Shown here piece after piece: positions 56,701 through 64,000 of a DNA stretch of 64,000 nucleotides. The notes beneath the pieces were generated by a model. The model saw nothing but the letters and a program-made list of their open reading frames with translations, did no database searches and was not told where the DNA came from. The translations under genes and the position numbers were made by a program. Origin of the DNA: Sphingobacterium sp. ML3W. Its GTDB lineage: Bacteria; Bacteroidota; Bacteroidia; Sphingobacteriales; Sphingobacteriaceae. Positions within the stretch are counted from its first letter, which is position 1. The number at the start of each line of letters is the position of its first letter. Where the stretch lies: assembly GCF_029542085.1 (NCBI RefSeq), contig NZ_CP107036.1, positions 1,922,001-1,986,000 on the forward strand. Direction: 5' to 3'.

Positions 56701-57291
56701 TTAATGGCTAAAGAGGCCTTTGATGAGATGAATGAGCGTTATGACTTTATCAATAAGGAAAAAGCAGATCTGATCGAAGCAAAAGGCTCATTAATGGCAA
56801 CAATCAAAGAAATAGATGATACTGCTAAGGTACAGTTTATGTTTACCTTTAATGCTGTACGGGACAATTTTGTTAAGGTATTCCGTTCATTATTCAATGA
56901 AGAAGACAGCTGTGACCTGGTTTTGACTGATCCGAGTAATCCATTGGATTCGGATATTGATATCATTGCTCAACCAAAAGGAAAACGCCCATTGTCAATC
57001 AACCAGCTATCGGGTGGTGAGAAAACCTTGACCTCAACGGCATTGTTATTTTCATTGTATCTGTCAAAGCCGGCACCTTTCTGTATTTTTGATGAGGTCG
57101 ATGCTCCACTGGATGATACCAATATTGATAAATTCAACAATATCATTCGTGATTTCTCCAAAAATTCACAGTTTATCGTTGTATCCCACAATAAGAAAAC
57201 AATCGCAAGCACAGATATTATCTATGGTGTGACTATGGTCGAACAGGGCGTCTCACGTGTAGTAGCGGTAGATTTAAGAGAAGTAGCTTAG
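53749..57291 (+). CDS. smc: Chromosome segregation protein SMC
   Basis: 1180 residues. Walker A GPNGCGKS at about 31-38, two long coiled coils meeting at a hinge (about 510-650, including NYLEPIMNHYVVETQQDAVQAI), signature LSGGEKTL at about 1087, and Walker B CIFDEVDAPLDDTN at about 1112. The condensin ATPase that loops and compacts DNA. No kleisin (ScpA) or ScpB gene is adjacent. Single gene with a terminator. The preceding DsbA-like gene ends 69 bases upstream. Confidence 0.97.
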   Translation: MQLTKLEIKGFKSFGDKITINFNDGVTAIVGPNGCGKSNVVDAIRWVLGEQSTKMLRSDKMENIIFNGTKNRKPANLAEVSLTFNNNNNILPTEFSTVTVTRKLFRNGDSEYRLNDVKCRLKDITDLFLDTGVGADSYSIIELKMIDEIINNKDNSRRNLFEEASGISKYKVRKKQTLTKLKDTEADLSRVDDLLYEITKNLKSLENQAKKAEKYTLLKQEYRQSSIDLAYYRIADFSTELDRLQTQESKVQKDAANSQQLILNAETELQSLRQVNLEQEKNLSVQQKATQEFVNKIRGYESEKKIKNEKVKNLQDKENRLNLDVNSDKQQLNHVLYTIKRLNEELFDEQNKLDSLKDNLESNKSEVDALRGQQQSAKGKLDIFNKSNAELQAKIYKLEKDLAVFNIQKEALLQEAVRNSVDTESKEAELLQFNSAVAELEGRIEAQQLQYDSANQLEEELQTQILQCQTNLEEFKAQLAKDLRLVDAKQNEYNLTKSLIDNLEGFPDSIRFLKKNAGWKKQPPLFSDVLFCQENYRVAIENYLEPIMNHYVVETQQDAVQAIQLLSDAAKGRANFFVLDAIDTAVKKPVPPHDNLMSALEVITVDEKYKALCTLLLQHVYILKQEGEKEMEQKLPEVGQVILQKNGRYAKHHLGLSGGSVGLFEGKRIGRAKNLEVLSQEIKALNLEIAKLEDKITAETARVEALRSNSQKELIDELRFQLNRLNNELITVKTKQEQYQAFINNSQIRKKDIQEKIATIESDLTVAEPQLQELRIEKDQSVTELSELQDQFHEISEILNEKSIAYNQENISYHQQLNKVANISKDLEFRETQKDDHEIRIQRNSIELVEVQEALRTTIPFEDEEDADLIAMYEQKISLEEGLKELEETYYADKQQINNLEDSLTQQRRSKEQSDFLVGEIKDKKTALQIDLNALKERLSVEFNIELKDLIEREDVPEIAEDQSSLATKCSKLKKQLDEFGTINLMAKEAFDEMNERYDFINKEKADLIEAKGSLMATIKEIDDTAKVQFMFTFNAVRDNFVKVFRSLFNEEDSCDLVLTDPSNPLDSDIDIIAQPKGKRPLSINQLSGGEKTLTSTALLFSLYLSKPAPFCIFDEVDAPLDDTNIDKFNNIIRDFSKNSQFIVVSHNKKTIASTDIIYGVTMVEQGVSRVVAVDLREVA

Positions 57292-57317
57292 CATTATATT
57301 TTACGTAAAAGAATAGT

Positions 57318-57350
57318 AAAGCCCTACAAGCAAAATTGTAGGGCTTTTTT
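57318..57350 (+). terminator. Terminator after smc
   Basis: AAAGCCCTACAA (57318-57329) pairs with TTGTAGGGCTTT (57336-57347) around GCAAAA, with a T-run to 57350. Confidence 0.92.
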
Positions 57351-57465
57351 ATGCCTGATAATGTTCCTGCCTTCAAATGAGGCTTTTTAAGTAACCTGAA
57401 TAAGTAAATTATTAGGATAAATGAACTTTATTTTCTAATTTCTGACAATTATCAACGATTAAATT

Positions 57466-57759
57466 GTGAAATTATTAGCTGGGCTATTAACCTGCGCAAT
57501 CTTACAGTCTTGCCAGGTAAACAACCTAGGTAAAAAAGATAAACACACATTGTATGTAAATGCAGTGATCCCAGCACATAAATTCTTAAAGATTTCAACA
57601 GAGAACGCGAGCACGTTTTCTGTCGATGCCGTCAATAAATCGAGCAATACGATAGGGTTAGCGACTGATACCATTGAAATCATCATGAAAAAAGGCAAAG
57701 AATACTCCCTGAACATAGGTCAGAAAGGAAGTGTGTCCATCAAAAACCCCTCCGGGTAG
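57466..57759 (+). CDS. Small hypothetical lipoprotein
   Basis: 97 residues from GTG. Lipobox LQSC (Cys about 16); a beta-rich mature part (HTLYVNAVIPAHKFLKIS ... SLNIGQKGSVSIKNPSG). Not recognised. No promoter element and no partners; the lipobox is the main support. Confidence 0.5.
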   Translation: MKLLAGLLTCAILQSCQVNNLGKKDKHTLYVNAVIPAHKFLKISTENASTFSVDAVNKSSNTIGLATDTIEIIMKKGKEYSLNIGQKGSVSIKNPSG

Positions 57760-57920
57760 GAAGTTGGCGTAAAGCTGAAAGTCTATAATCACTCTTCGAA
57801 AATTATCCAGTATACGGATAACCTATAAACAGATAATGTATAATAGGCGTGAATTCATATTTTTAATTTTTAGGGGTCATTTATCCTTCACCACTAGACG
57901 TTTCTGATTAATCAAAAGAT

Positions 57921-58106
57921 AAAAAGCCCAGAGTGGGGAACTCTGAGCTTTCGTTAGCCATATATTAACCTATTTTATGAAAAGTATTTGAAATTAAAAC
58001 GCCACTTGTTTCAATTAATTATATGATTACCATTCCTTTAACATTTTTTAACATTTAAATAATAACTCTCCTATCTTCATACTTTTAGGAGAGCGCACGA
58101 ACCAAA
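57921..58106 (+). repeat. Leader module copy 1 (hairpin, TTAACC-TATGAAAAG, TTTAACATTT pair)
   Basis: In order: a ~27-nt hairpin (57923-57950, AGCCCAGAGT/ACTCTGAGCT), TATTAACCTATTTTATGAAAAGT, an A/T-rich stretch, the decamer TTTAACATTT twice in tandem (58037-58056), and TACTTTTAGG (58080-58089) followed by GCGCACGAAC. The same order recurs in copy 2 at 58339, with about two thirds identity over the first 70 bases. The ATG opens a frame of only four codons. The hairpin has its T-run on the minus strand. Function unknown. Confidence 0.6.
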
Positions 58107-58330
58107 GTTGTTCGCTGGAAGGTCAAGCCGGATATTCGAAAACAATATATGATCTTCACCCTTGTATAATTATAAGTAGCTGCGAGTCGAAGACGTTTGC
58201 TGAAGAGCAAATTGGGTACCTGAAAACGATTCAACAATATACGCCCCTACCCTATGGTATATTCGTAGTCAGATGCAAGTTAAAGTCTTTCACTGGAGAG
58301 CCAATTGGATACCCGAAAAACTTTACTGCA
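58095..58330 (+). repeat. Three degenerate tandem repeats of about 90 nt
   Basis: Copies begin at about 58095, 58182 and 58274 (spacings 87 and 92; the last is shortened). Each runs GC-A/G-AGT/C-AAAG..GCTG-AGAGC-AATTGG-TACC-GAAAA with substitutions. One plus frame is open through all three (stop 58331-58333) and gives a peptide-level repeat around QxGYxKT, but it has no ATG, GTG or TTG. Either a decayed coding repeat or an RNA. Confidence 0.6.
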
Positions 58331-58338
58331 TAAAAACA

Positions 58339-58545
58339 AAAAGCCCGAAGTTGAGAACTCCGGGCTAACCTAACCAATTATTAACCTAAATTTATGAAAA
58401 GTCTAATTCTTAATCAAAGCATCCTTTTGCATTGCTTTTCCTTATAACGTTAGCTTCCCAATCAATATTACATGTGCTGGTCTGATTTATTTCAATTTTG
58501 ACATTTTTTAACAATTCAATAAGTAACTTTAGGTGAACGAACTTG
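58339..58545 (+). repeat. Leader module copy 2 upstream of ppk2
   Basis: The same layout as copy 1: hairpin AGCCCGAAGT/ACTCCGGGCT (58342-58366), TAACC..TTATTAACCTAAATTTATGAAAAGT, decamers TTTGACATTT and TTTAACAATT (58497-58516), then TAACTTTAGG (58524-58533) and TGAACGAAC. The ATG opens a 17-codon frame. Its end forms the promoter region of ppk2: TAACTTTA is one base off TAnnTTTG. Confidence 0.6.
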
Positions 58546-58559
58546 AAAAACCAACTATT

Positions 58560-59369
58560 ATGGCAGAATACGATTTAAAAGAGCTTGAAAAAATCCGTCA
58601 AAACAAAGATGTCCTTGACTATTTGGAGCAACATGGGGTTTTGGAAATCAAAAAATTTAACGATGTCTATGACTATGAAAAAGAGCTCTATGATCTACAG
58701 GTTACCTTGCTCAAATTACAATATGATATTATTGAAAAAGGAAAACGTGTTGTCATTATATTCGAGGGAAGAGATGCCGCTGGAAAGGGAGGTACAATTG
58801 GTCGGGTGACCGAGCATTTAAATCCCAAAAAGGTACGTGTTGTGGCATTACCCAAGCCAACTGTTGAGGAGAATGGTCAGTGGTACTTTCAACGGTATAT
58901 CAAGCATCTACCCAATGCCGGTGAAATGGTCATTTTCGACCGTAGTTATTATAACCGTGCTGTGGTAGAGCCTGTATTTGATTTTTGTACGAAGGAGCAG
59001 CATGAATTATTCATGCAACAGGTACCGGAATTTGAAAAGCAATTGATTGATGATGGTATCATCCTAATCAAGCTGTTTCTGAGCATTAGTAAAGAAGAGC
59101 AGGCGGAGCGATTGAAAGAGCGGCAAGAAGATATTCTAAAGCACTGGAAGGTTGGGGTTTTGGATCAACAGGCACAGGAAAAATGGGATGTTTATACGGG
59201 TTATATTGAAAAACTCTTTAAAACGACTGCCACCAAAAAGTCGCCTTGGTTTGAAATCGACAAAGACAATAAAAAGAAAGCCCGCTTAGCAGCTTTTCGG
59301 ATAATTATCAATGCAATTGCCGGAAATGAACAGGAGAAATTGGATGATTTTGTGAACAAACACAATTAA
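58560..59369 (+). CDS. ppk2: Polyphosphate kinase 2 (PPK2)
   Basis: 269 residues from ATG 58560. An in-frame GTG at 58533 is unlikely since it lies within 2 bases of the predicted -7 element. Uses polyphosphate to phosphorylate nucleotides. Walker A-like EGRDAAGKGG at about 69-78, lid region PKPTVEENGQWYFQRYIKHLPNAGEMVIFDRSYYNRAVVEPV, and LFLSISKEEQAERLKERQED. The single-domain length suits the class I/II enzymes. No ppk1 or phosphate genes are nearby. Confidence 0.93.
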   Translation: MAEYDLKELEKIRQNKDVLDYLEQHGVLEIKKFNDVYDYEKELYDLQVTLLKLQYDIIEKGKRVVIIFEGRDAAGKGGTIGRVTEHLNPKKVRVVALPKPTVEENGQWYFQRYIKHLPNAGEMVIFDRSYYNRAVVEPVFDFCTKEQHELFMQQVPEFEKQLIDDGIILIKLFLSISKEEQAERLKERQEDILKHWKVGVLDQQAQEKWDVYTGYIEKLFKTTATKKSPWFEIDKDNKKKARLAAFRIIINAIAGNEQEKLDDFVNKHN

Positions 59370-59385
59370 AATGCGTCTTTAAAAA

Positions 59386-59419
59386 ATGCCTCCAAAAGAC
59401 CGTATCTTTTTGGAGGCAT
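59386..59419 (-). terminator. Terminator of pckA
   Basis: ATGCCTCCAAAAGA (59386-59399) pairs with TCTTTTTGGAGGCAT (59405-59419) with one bulged base. On the minus strand a T-run follows, fitting the end of pckA. Confidence 0.8.
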
Positions 59420-59458
59420 AACTCGTTAATTCATAACTCGCTAAGTAATGCTATACTT

Positions 59459-61075
59459 TTAAACGAGTATTGTCGTAGCGATCCGAGGGCCAGCCATTTG
59501 TACCGAAGCTGGCATTGAATGATCAAATTTTTCAAAATTTCCAATAAACAATTTTGCCAATCGTTTGGCTTGCACGTCATAGGCTTCATTATTGTTCCAT
59601 AATCCCCTAGCGTCTAGAATCTGTTCGGGAACATATTCGCCACAGCTGGTCGGATAATCCAATCCAAAAATCTCATGCTTATTAAATTGAGCCTCCAATA
59701 GTGATCCATCCATTGCAGCACGAATTAGTGCCCGTGTATAGTTCAGTTTAATACGACGTCCGATACCATAAGGCCCTGCAATCCAACCTGTATTAACCAA
59801 CCATACTTTGATATTGGGATTTTGCTCCAGTTTGGCCCGTAGTAACGCAGCATACTTCGCTGGGTGTAAAGGTAAGAATGCTTGACCAAAACATGTTGAG
59901 AAGGCTGCAGTAGGTTCCTTCACCCCTACTTCGGTACCGGCTACTTTTGCGGTATACCCACTCACAAAATGATAGACTGCCTGATCTACCGTTAACAATG
60001 AAATCGGGGGCAATACACCAAAGGCATCGGCAGTCAGAAAGAAAATATTTTCAGGAGCATTACCTATTCCCGTCATCTCAGCATTTTCCATGAAATCGAT
60101 CGGATAGGAAACCCGCGTATTTTCGGTTTTACTGATATTGTCATAGTCTGGTCGATCAAACTCATCCAGGACAACATTCTCAAGCAACGAGCCAAAACGG
60201 ATGGCATGGTAAATCTCAGGTTCTTTTTCCTCTGTAAGTCCTACACATTTTGCATAACAACCACCTTCAAAGTTGAAAATCCCCTTCTCGCTCCAACCAT
60301 GCTCGTCATCACCGATCAATTTCCTGTTTTTATCAGCCGATAATGTGGTCTTACCCGTTCCGGAAAGTCCGAAGAATAAGGCCGTTTTACCATCTTTGGA
60401 GGTATTCGCCGAGCAGTGCATCGATAATACATTATGTTCATGCGGCAAAATAAAATTCAAGATGGAAAAGATACTTTTCTTGATTTCACCAGTATATCCA
60501 GTCCCCGCAATCAGCACCATTTTTTTCGTAAAATCAATGGCTACAAAATTCTCGTTTCGAATGCCATAGTGTTGCGGATCCTCGATAAGTAATGTCGGCG
60601 CAGCTAATATTGACCATTGCGGTTGACTATCAATATCACCCACAGATCTCAAAAACAGATTGTTAGCAAAAATACTTTGATAAGCTGTTTCTGTGATAAC
60701 ACGAATAGATAATTGATATGCTGGGTCCGCTCCTGCCGCACAATCCCGGACGTAAATTGTTCTGTTACTCAAATGTGCAGCAACCTTTGAAAATAATGCA
60801 TCAAAATTGGCCGGGGTCATCGGCTGGTTGATTTCACCCCACCATACTGCATCCTTAGTCAAGGAGTCCTCGACCAAAAAACGGTCTTTGGGGGATCTTC
60901 CAGTAAATTTTCCTGTATCAGCGGCTAATGCTCCAGTGTCAGACAGTCTTCCCTCTTGATTCGCTAAAGCATGTTCGACCAACTCTGAAACAGGTAATTG
61001 ATAAAATACATTTCCTGTATAATCAATTTTCAAATATTTCAAATCAGGCGCGTTTCCAATGTTACCCTTTTTCAT
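59459..61075 (-). CDS. pckA: Phosphoenolpyruvate carboxykinase (ATP)
   Basis: 538 residues. Converts oxaloacetate and ATP to phosphoenolpyruvate and CO2 for gluconeogenesis. Conserved: GRSPKDRFLVED (substrate loop), the kinase P-loop FGLSGTGKTTLSAD, DDEHGWSEKGIFNFEGGCYAK (metal-binding Asp), VSGYTAKVAGTEVGVKEP and NTGWIAGPYGIGRRIKL. I start at 61075 (MKKGNIGNAPDLKYL). An upstream ATG at 61132 lies within the -33/-7 promoter and so cannot be translated from that transcript. Confidence 0.97.
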   Translation of the reverse strand: MKKGNIGNAPDLKYLKIDYTGNVFYQLPVSELVEHALANQEGRLSDTGALAADTGKFTGRSPKDRFLVEDSLTKDAVWWGEINQPMTPANFDALFSKVAAHLSNRTIYVRDCAAGADPAYQLSIRVITETAYQSIFANNLFLRSVGDIDSQPQWSILAAPTLLIEDPQHYGIRNENFVAIDFTKKMVLIAGTGYTGEIKKSIFSILNFILPHEHNVLSMHCSANTSKDGKTALFFGLSGTGKTTLSADKNRKLIGDDEHGWSEKGIFNFEGGCYAKCVGLTEEKEPEIYHAIRFGSLLENVVLDEFDRPDYDNISKTENTRVSYPIDFMENAEMTGIGNAPENIFFLTADAFGVLPPISLLTVDQAVYHFVSGYTAKVAGTEVGVKEPTAAFSTCFGQAFLPLHPAKYAALLRAKLEQNPNIKVWLVNTGWIAGPYGIGRRIKLNYTRALIRAAMDGSLLEAQFNKHEIFGLDYPTSCGEYVPEQILDARGLWNNNEAYDVQAKRLAKLFIGNFEKFDHSMPASVQMAGPRIATTILV

Positions 61076-61101
61076 ATTTTTTGTTTGTTTTAAAATGTGC
61101 C

Positions 61102-61133
61102 CAAAGTTAAAGGCAAATTTCGCTAAAAACAAA
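61102..61133 (-). promoter_or_regulatory. Promoter of pckA (TTTG-N20-TAACTTTG)
   Basis: On the minus strand TTTG (61133-61130), a 20-base spacer, and TAACTTTG (61109-61102). Start predicted near 61096, about 20 bases before the ATG. Confidence 0.85.
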
Positions 61134-61320
61134 ACTTAATTATCTAAAAATCAGGCTTATTGTATAAAAAACACAAAAACAACAATCTAACTATCAATTA
61201 GTTATGAAGGTAAAATAAATTAAACTTTTTAGCATATTTTTTTAGCACAATCCCTTCATGTACCGTCCATATATTTTATATTTTTCGTAAATTGTTCCAA
61301 GCTTTACAAATATTAATAAG

Positions 61321-62157
61321 ATGAAATTACATGCGATAGAAACAGGCTTCTTTAAATTGGACGGCGGTGCCATGTTTGGAGTGGTTCCCAAAAGTATCTG
61401 GAACAAAACAAACCCGGCTGATTCCAACAATATGTGCACATGGGGCAATCGTTTACTCCTCATAGAGGAAGGTAATAAATTAATGCTGGTGGACACAGGC
61501 CTTGGCGATAAACAAAACGAAAAATTCTTCAGTTATTACTATTTACACGGTGATGCCACATTAGATAAATCGCTTAAAAATATTGGCTTTGACAGAAACG
61601 ATATTACAGATGTCATCCTGACACATTTGCATTTTGATCATTGTGGTGGTGCCATTATCCGTGAAGGGGAAAAATTATCTCCTGCTTTCAAAAATGCAGA
61701 CTTTTGGAGCAATAGTGACCATTGGGCCTGGGCTACAGCCCCCAATCCGAGAGAGAAAGCATCGTTTCTAAAAGAGAATATCCTTCCTATTCAAGAAAGT
61801 GGCCGATTGAAATTCGTTGAAGATAGCAAGGATCCATTTGGCAAGGACATCAGCATTCGCTATGCCAACGGCCATACCGAAGCGATGATGTTGCCACAGA
61901 TTCAATATAAGGGAAAGACAGTGCTCTATATGGCAGATCTGTTGCCCTCTGTCGGTCATATTCCGATCCCATATGTCATGGGCTATGACGTGAGGCCATT
62001 AGTCACCATGGAAGAGCGCAACAACTATTGGAATGAAATCGTCGAAAATGAATACATTCTCTTCTTTGAACATGATCCGGTTAATGAATGCTGTACCTTA
62101 CAACATACGGAAAAAGGAATCCGGGTAAAAGATATCTTTAAATTAAGTGATATTTAG
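61321..62157 (+). CDS. MBL-fold metallo-hydrolase
   Basis: 278 residues. Zinc motif THLHFDHCGG (HxHxDH) at about 100-109, then FWSNSDHW, GHTEAMMLPQI and FFEHDPV provide the remaining metal ligands. The N-terminal GAMFGVVPKSIWNKTNPADSNN resembles the lactonase/quorum-quenching branch (AhlD/AttM-like). Substrate unproven. Cytoplasmic. It converges on the next gene across a long hairpin. Confidence 0.88.
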   Translation: MKLHAIETGFFKLDGGAMFGVVPKSIWNKTNPADSNNMCTWGNRLLLIEEGNKLMLVDTGLGDKQNEKFFSYYYLHGDATLDKSLKNIGFDRNDITDVILTHLHFDHCGGAIIREGEKLSPAFKNADFWSNSDHWAWATAPNPREKASFLKENILPIQESGRLKFVEDSKDPFGKDISIRYANGHTEAMMLPQIQYKGKTVLYMADLLPSVGHIPIPYVMGYDVRPLVTMEERNNYWNEIVENEYILFFEHDPVNECCTLQHTEKGIRVKDIFKLSDI

Positions 62158-62202
62158 GAAAACATCAGTTAGCTTATGAAATGATTCTGTTTCCTGATGA
62201 AG

Positions 62203-62248
62203 CTACCATAAGAAAGGGGATGTTTTGACATCCCCTTTCTTATGGTAG
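62203..62248. terminator. 21-bp hairpin between convergent genes
   Basis: A perfect 21-bp stem (62203-62223 with 62228-62248) closed by a TTTG loop. No strong T-run on either side, so it may act as a terminator or an end-stabilising stem for both transcripts. Confidence 0.75.
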
Positions 62249-62263
62249 TATAGATTGAAATCG

Positions 62264-63136
62264 TTAGAATCTAAAGCCCAAAGCCCAATAGTTTTCAAAA
62301 AACCAGATCTGTTGTGTGGCTTTGTCGACGCCTCTTCTACCCGTTGTGCGGATATTGTACAAATCAGTCCAACCTGTTTTAAAGTTTCCTTGCAAATAAA
62401 GTCCTTTATAAAAACGGTAGTGTAAACCAACTTTTGCAGATGCACCGTATCCAGCAATATTCCAAAAGTGATTAGCCCCCTCACCAAAAAGGCGGACATC
62501 AGATCGTGGTATCAAAAGTCCTACATCTACACCAGATTCCATCGTGAGTACCTGTTGACCTTTACGATTGTTGATGATATCATCGTATCGCTCCAACCCT
62601 ACAGAGGCGAAATTGTATCCATCCGTATGTTCAAAAGTCAACATCGCAGAATCCACCGTAATCTTTTCGCCATTATATTGTCCTGCACGATTGCCGGTTG
62701 GTATGCCAGGGTTTGAGATTTCATCACCAATATAACCTGTGATCTTGACCTGTTGTGGAATATCCACAACATATTTCATATGATCCCAACCTAAGGAAAT
62801 GGAGTAATTGTCCTTGATATAATAACCGAAGTGCAGATTAAATTGTGGAATAGTCAAACGACCGGGGTCAAAATAAGTCGACCCAAATTTCGTCGGGCGG
62901 TCACCCGCTTTTACATCGTGGAGGATGAAATCATAATTTGGACCTGTAAAATGTATATCGGATTTTGCGTAAGAAGAAAAGTTATACCCCCAAAAAAAGA
63001 AAAACTTCCCTTTATTACTTTCTGTCCTTAAATTCCTTGGTTTAAAAATGCTTTTTCCTATTTCTGGATTTTCCTGTGCAAATAAACTCGAAACACTTAA
63101 TGCAAGTGCTCCAATTGTCAAAAATATTTTTCTCAT
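62264..63136 (-). CDS. Outer-membrane beta-barrel-like protein
   Basis: 290 residues from ATG 63136 (MRKIFLTIG), with signal peptide ending SSLFAQ. An upstream ATG at 63172 lies within the promoter and is rejected. The mature part alternates polar and aromatic residues (NLHFGYYIKDNYSISLGWDHM; KVGLHYRFYKGLYLQGNFKTGW) and ends in ALGFRF with a terminal Phe, all typical of outer-membrane barrels. Close family not recognised; many Bacteroidota homologues are hypothetical. Confidence 0.75.
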   Translation of the reverse strand: MRKIFLTIGALALSVSSLFAQENPEIGKSIFKPRNLRTESNKGKFFFFWGYNFSSYAKSDIHFTGPNYDFILHDVKAGDRPTKFGSTYFDPGRLTIPQFNLHFGYYIKDNYSISLGWDHMKYVVDIPQQVKITGYIGDEISNPGIPTGNRAGQYNGEKITVDSAMLTFEHTDGYNFASVGLERYDDIINNRKGQQVLTMESGVDVGLLIPRSDVRLFGEGANHFWNIAGYGASAKVGLHYRFYKGLYLQGNFKTGWTDLYNIRTTGRRGVDKATQQIWFFENYWALGFRF

Positions 63137-63157
63137 ATCGGCGCTAAAAACGTTGGG

Positions 63158-63189
63158 CAAAAGTACCCTCATTCTATTTTATAACCAAA
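63158..63189 (-). promoter_or_regulatory. Promoter of the outer-membrane protein (TTTG-N20-TACTTTTG)
   Basis: On the minus strand TTTG (63189-63186), a 20-base spacer, and TACTTTTG (63165-63158). Start expected near 63152, 16 bases before the ATG. Confidence 0.85.
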
Positions 63190-63256
63190 TAAATTGCGTG
63201 GAAATTAGTAAAATATGACGAAGATCACAGAAATGTTTTACCATTTGAACTTGCAT

Positions 63257-63289
63257 AAAAAAAGCTGCTTTCGGATGAAAGCAGCTTTT
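63257..63289 (-). terminator. Terminator of the aconitase gene
   Basis: AAAAGCTGCTTTC (63260-63272) pairs with GAAAGCAGCTTTT (63277-63289) around GGAT, with the T-run on the minus strand. Confidence 0.88.
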
Positions 63290-63312
63290 AACTAAATTTT
63301 TATGGAATCAAT

Positions 63313-64000
63313 TTATTTCACTTGATTCTTACGGATGATATTCAAAGCACCACCGGCTTTAAACCATTCAATCTGTTGTGCATTGTAGGTGTGGTTTGCC
63401 AAGATCTCCTCTTGAGTTCCATCCGCATGGTGCAACACAAGAGTCAATGGTTTTCCAGGAGCGAACTCCGTCAAACCAAGGATATCAATCGTATCATTTT
63501 CTTGGATTTTGTTATAGTCGTCTTTGTTAGCGAAAGTTAAACCCAACATACCTTGTTTTTTCAGGTTCGTCTCGTGAATACGAGCAAAAGATTTAACCAA
63601 TACTGCGCGGACACCCAAATGACGTGGTTCCATCGCGGCATGCTCACGGGAAGACCCTTCACCATAGTTCTCATCCCCTACCACAATTGATCCGATGTTA
63701 TGTGCTTTATAGTCACGTTGCGTTGCCGGAACAGGACCATATTCACCTGTCAATTGATTCTTCACGTTATCGGTTTTCTCATTGAAAAAGTTAACCGCAC
63801 CGATCAGCATATTATTTGAGATATTATCTAAGTGACCACGGTATTTCAACCAAGGACCAGCCATAGAAATATGATCCGTCGTACATTTACCTTTTGCTTT
63901 GATCAATAGTTTCAACCCTTTTAAGTCTGTACCTTCCCAGGCTGCAAAAGGTTCCAACAATTGGAGACGGTCTGATGTCGGTGCTACGTCAACAACGATA
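63313..64000 (-). CDS. Aconitate hydratase, C-terminal part (partial)
   Basis: The frame is open from the window edge to the stop at 63313-63315, giving 228 residues of the C-terminal swivel domain. Interconverts citrate and isocitrate in the TCA cycle. Conserved [62 protein letters not shown] (GSSREHAA is the substrate-binding signature) and the ending [18 protein letters not shown]. The form resembles the mitochondrial-type enzyme. The [4Fe-4S] cysteines lie outside the window. A first Met at 63960 is internal and not the true start. Confidence 0.93.
   Translation of the reverse strand, partial: IVVDVAPTSDRLQLLEPFAAWEGTDLKGLKLLIKAKGKCTTDHISMAGPWLKYRGHLDNISNNMLIGAVNFFNEKTDNVKNQLTGEYGPVPATQRDYKAHNIGSIVVGDENYGEGSSREHAAMEPRHLGVRAVLVKSFARIHETNLKKQGMLGLTFANKDDYNKIQENDTIDILGLTEFAPGKPLTLVLHHADGTQEEILANHTYNAQQIEWFKAGGALNIIRKNQVK

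Noticed and set aside
57921..58330. CRISPR array
   Set aside because: The repeats are long, diverged and without uniform spacers; no cas genes are present.
58096..58333. Open reading frame through the three tandem repeats
   Set aside because: No ATG, GTG or TTG start exists in the frame; kept as a repeat and noted only as possible decayed coding sequence.
58394..58447. 17-codon ORF in leader module copy 2
   Set aside because: Copy 1 has the same ATGAAAAGT but stops after four codons, so the peptide is not conserved between the copies.
61076..61132. Longer pckA start at 61132
   Set aside because: A full TTTG-N20-TAACTTTG promoter lies downstream of that ATG.
63137..63172. Longer start of the outer-membrane protein at 63172
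   Set aside because: It lies within the promoter; the signal peptide begins at 63136.

Overview
The window looks like a chromosome segment of a Bacteroidota member of the Sphingobacteriaceae, most likely Sphingobacterium or a close relative. This is inferred from gene content and promoter style, not from a database match. The TTTG-N20-TAnnTTTG promoter form of this phylum is visible in full upstream of tRNA-Lys, pckA and an outer-membrane protein gene. The -7 half (TAnnTTTG) sits before many others, often very close to the start codon. Shine-Dalgarno sequences are mostly absent. There are no rRNA genes, CRISPR arrays, insertion sequences or prophage genes.

Layout: (1) 1-7.1 kb: end of sbcD and all of sbcC, a small ORF behind a 5' hairpin, an AI-2E-type transporter, a His-rich thioredoxin-like lipoprotein, and GAPDH. 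(2) 7.4-11.4 kb: a TIGR02757 protein and pyrD on the minus strand, an ABC-F ATPase on the plus strand, and tRNA-Lys(UUU). (3) 11.5-30 kb: an accessory region with three Crp/Fnr-type regulators beside small redox genes, two decayed genes (one nonsense stop, one frameshift), a DUF3302-HlyD-TolC-type export operon, esterase and acyltransferase genes, several unknown membrane or lipoproteins, a TPR histidine kinase/response regulator pair, and a PfkB sugar kinase. (4) 30.2-37.6 kb: a minus-strand run of TPR histidine kinase, response regulator, two related DUF4836-like proteins and a YihY/BrkB membrane protein. The start codon of the first DUF4836-like gene lies inside a perfect 14-bp inverted repeat. 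(5) 37.8-48.3 kb: an SMR transporter, a DEAD-box-like protein with degenerate motifs, an SGNH hydrolase, kdsA and recQ divergent from kdsD, a DUF1573 protein, an aminotransferase, and a topA-orf-cmk operon that runs to 50.7 kb. (6) 51-64 kb: glycerophosphodiesterase, patatin-like phospholipase, DsbA-like protein, SMC, a small lipoprotein, PPK2, pckA, an MBL-fold hydrolase, an outer-membrane protein, and the 3' end of an aconitase gene.

The least explained stretch is 57.9-58.56 kb. Two related promoter/hairpin/leader modules flank three degenerate ~90-nt tandem repeats, directly upstream of ppk2. Other items worth attention are the export operon with no recognisable energised pump, the two-component/DUF4836/YihY cluster with its start-codon hairpin, the DEAD-box protein lacking the HRIGR motif, and a family of GCTAATC hairpins repeated three times.
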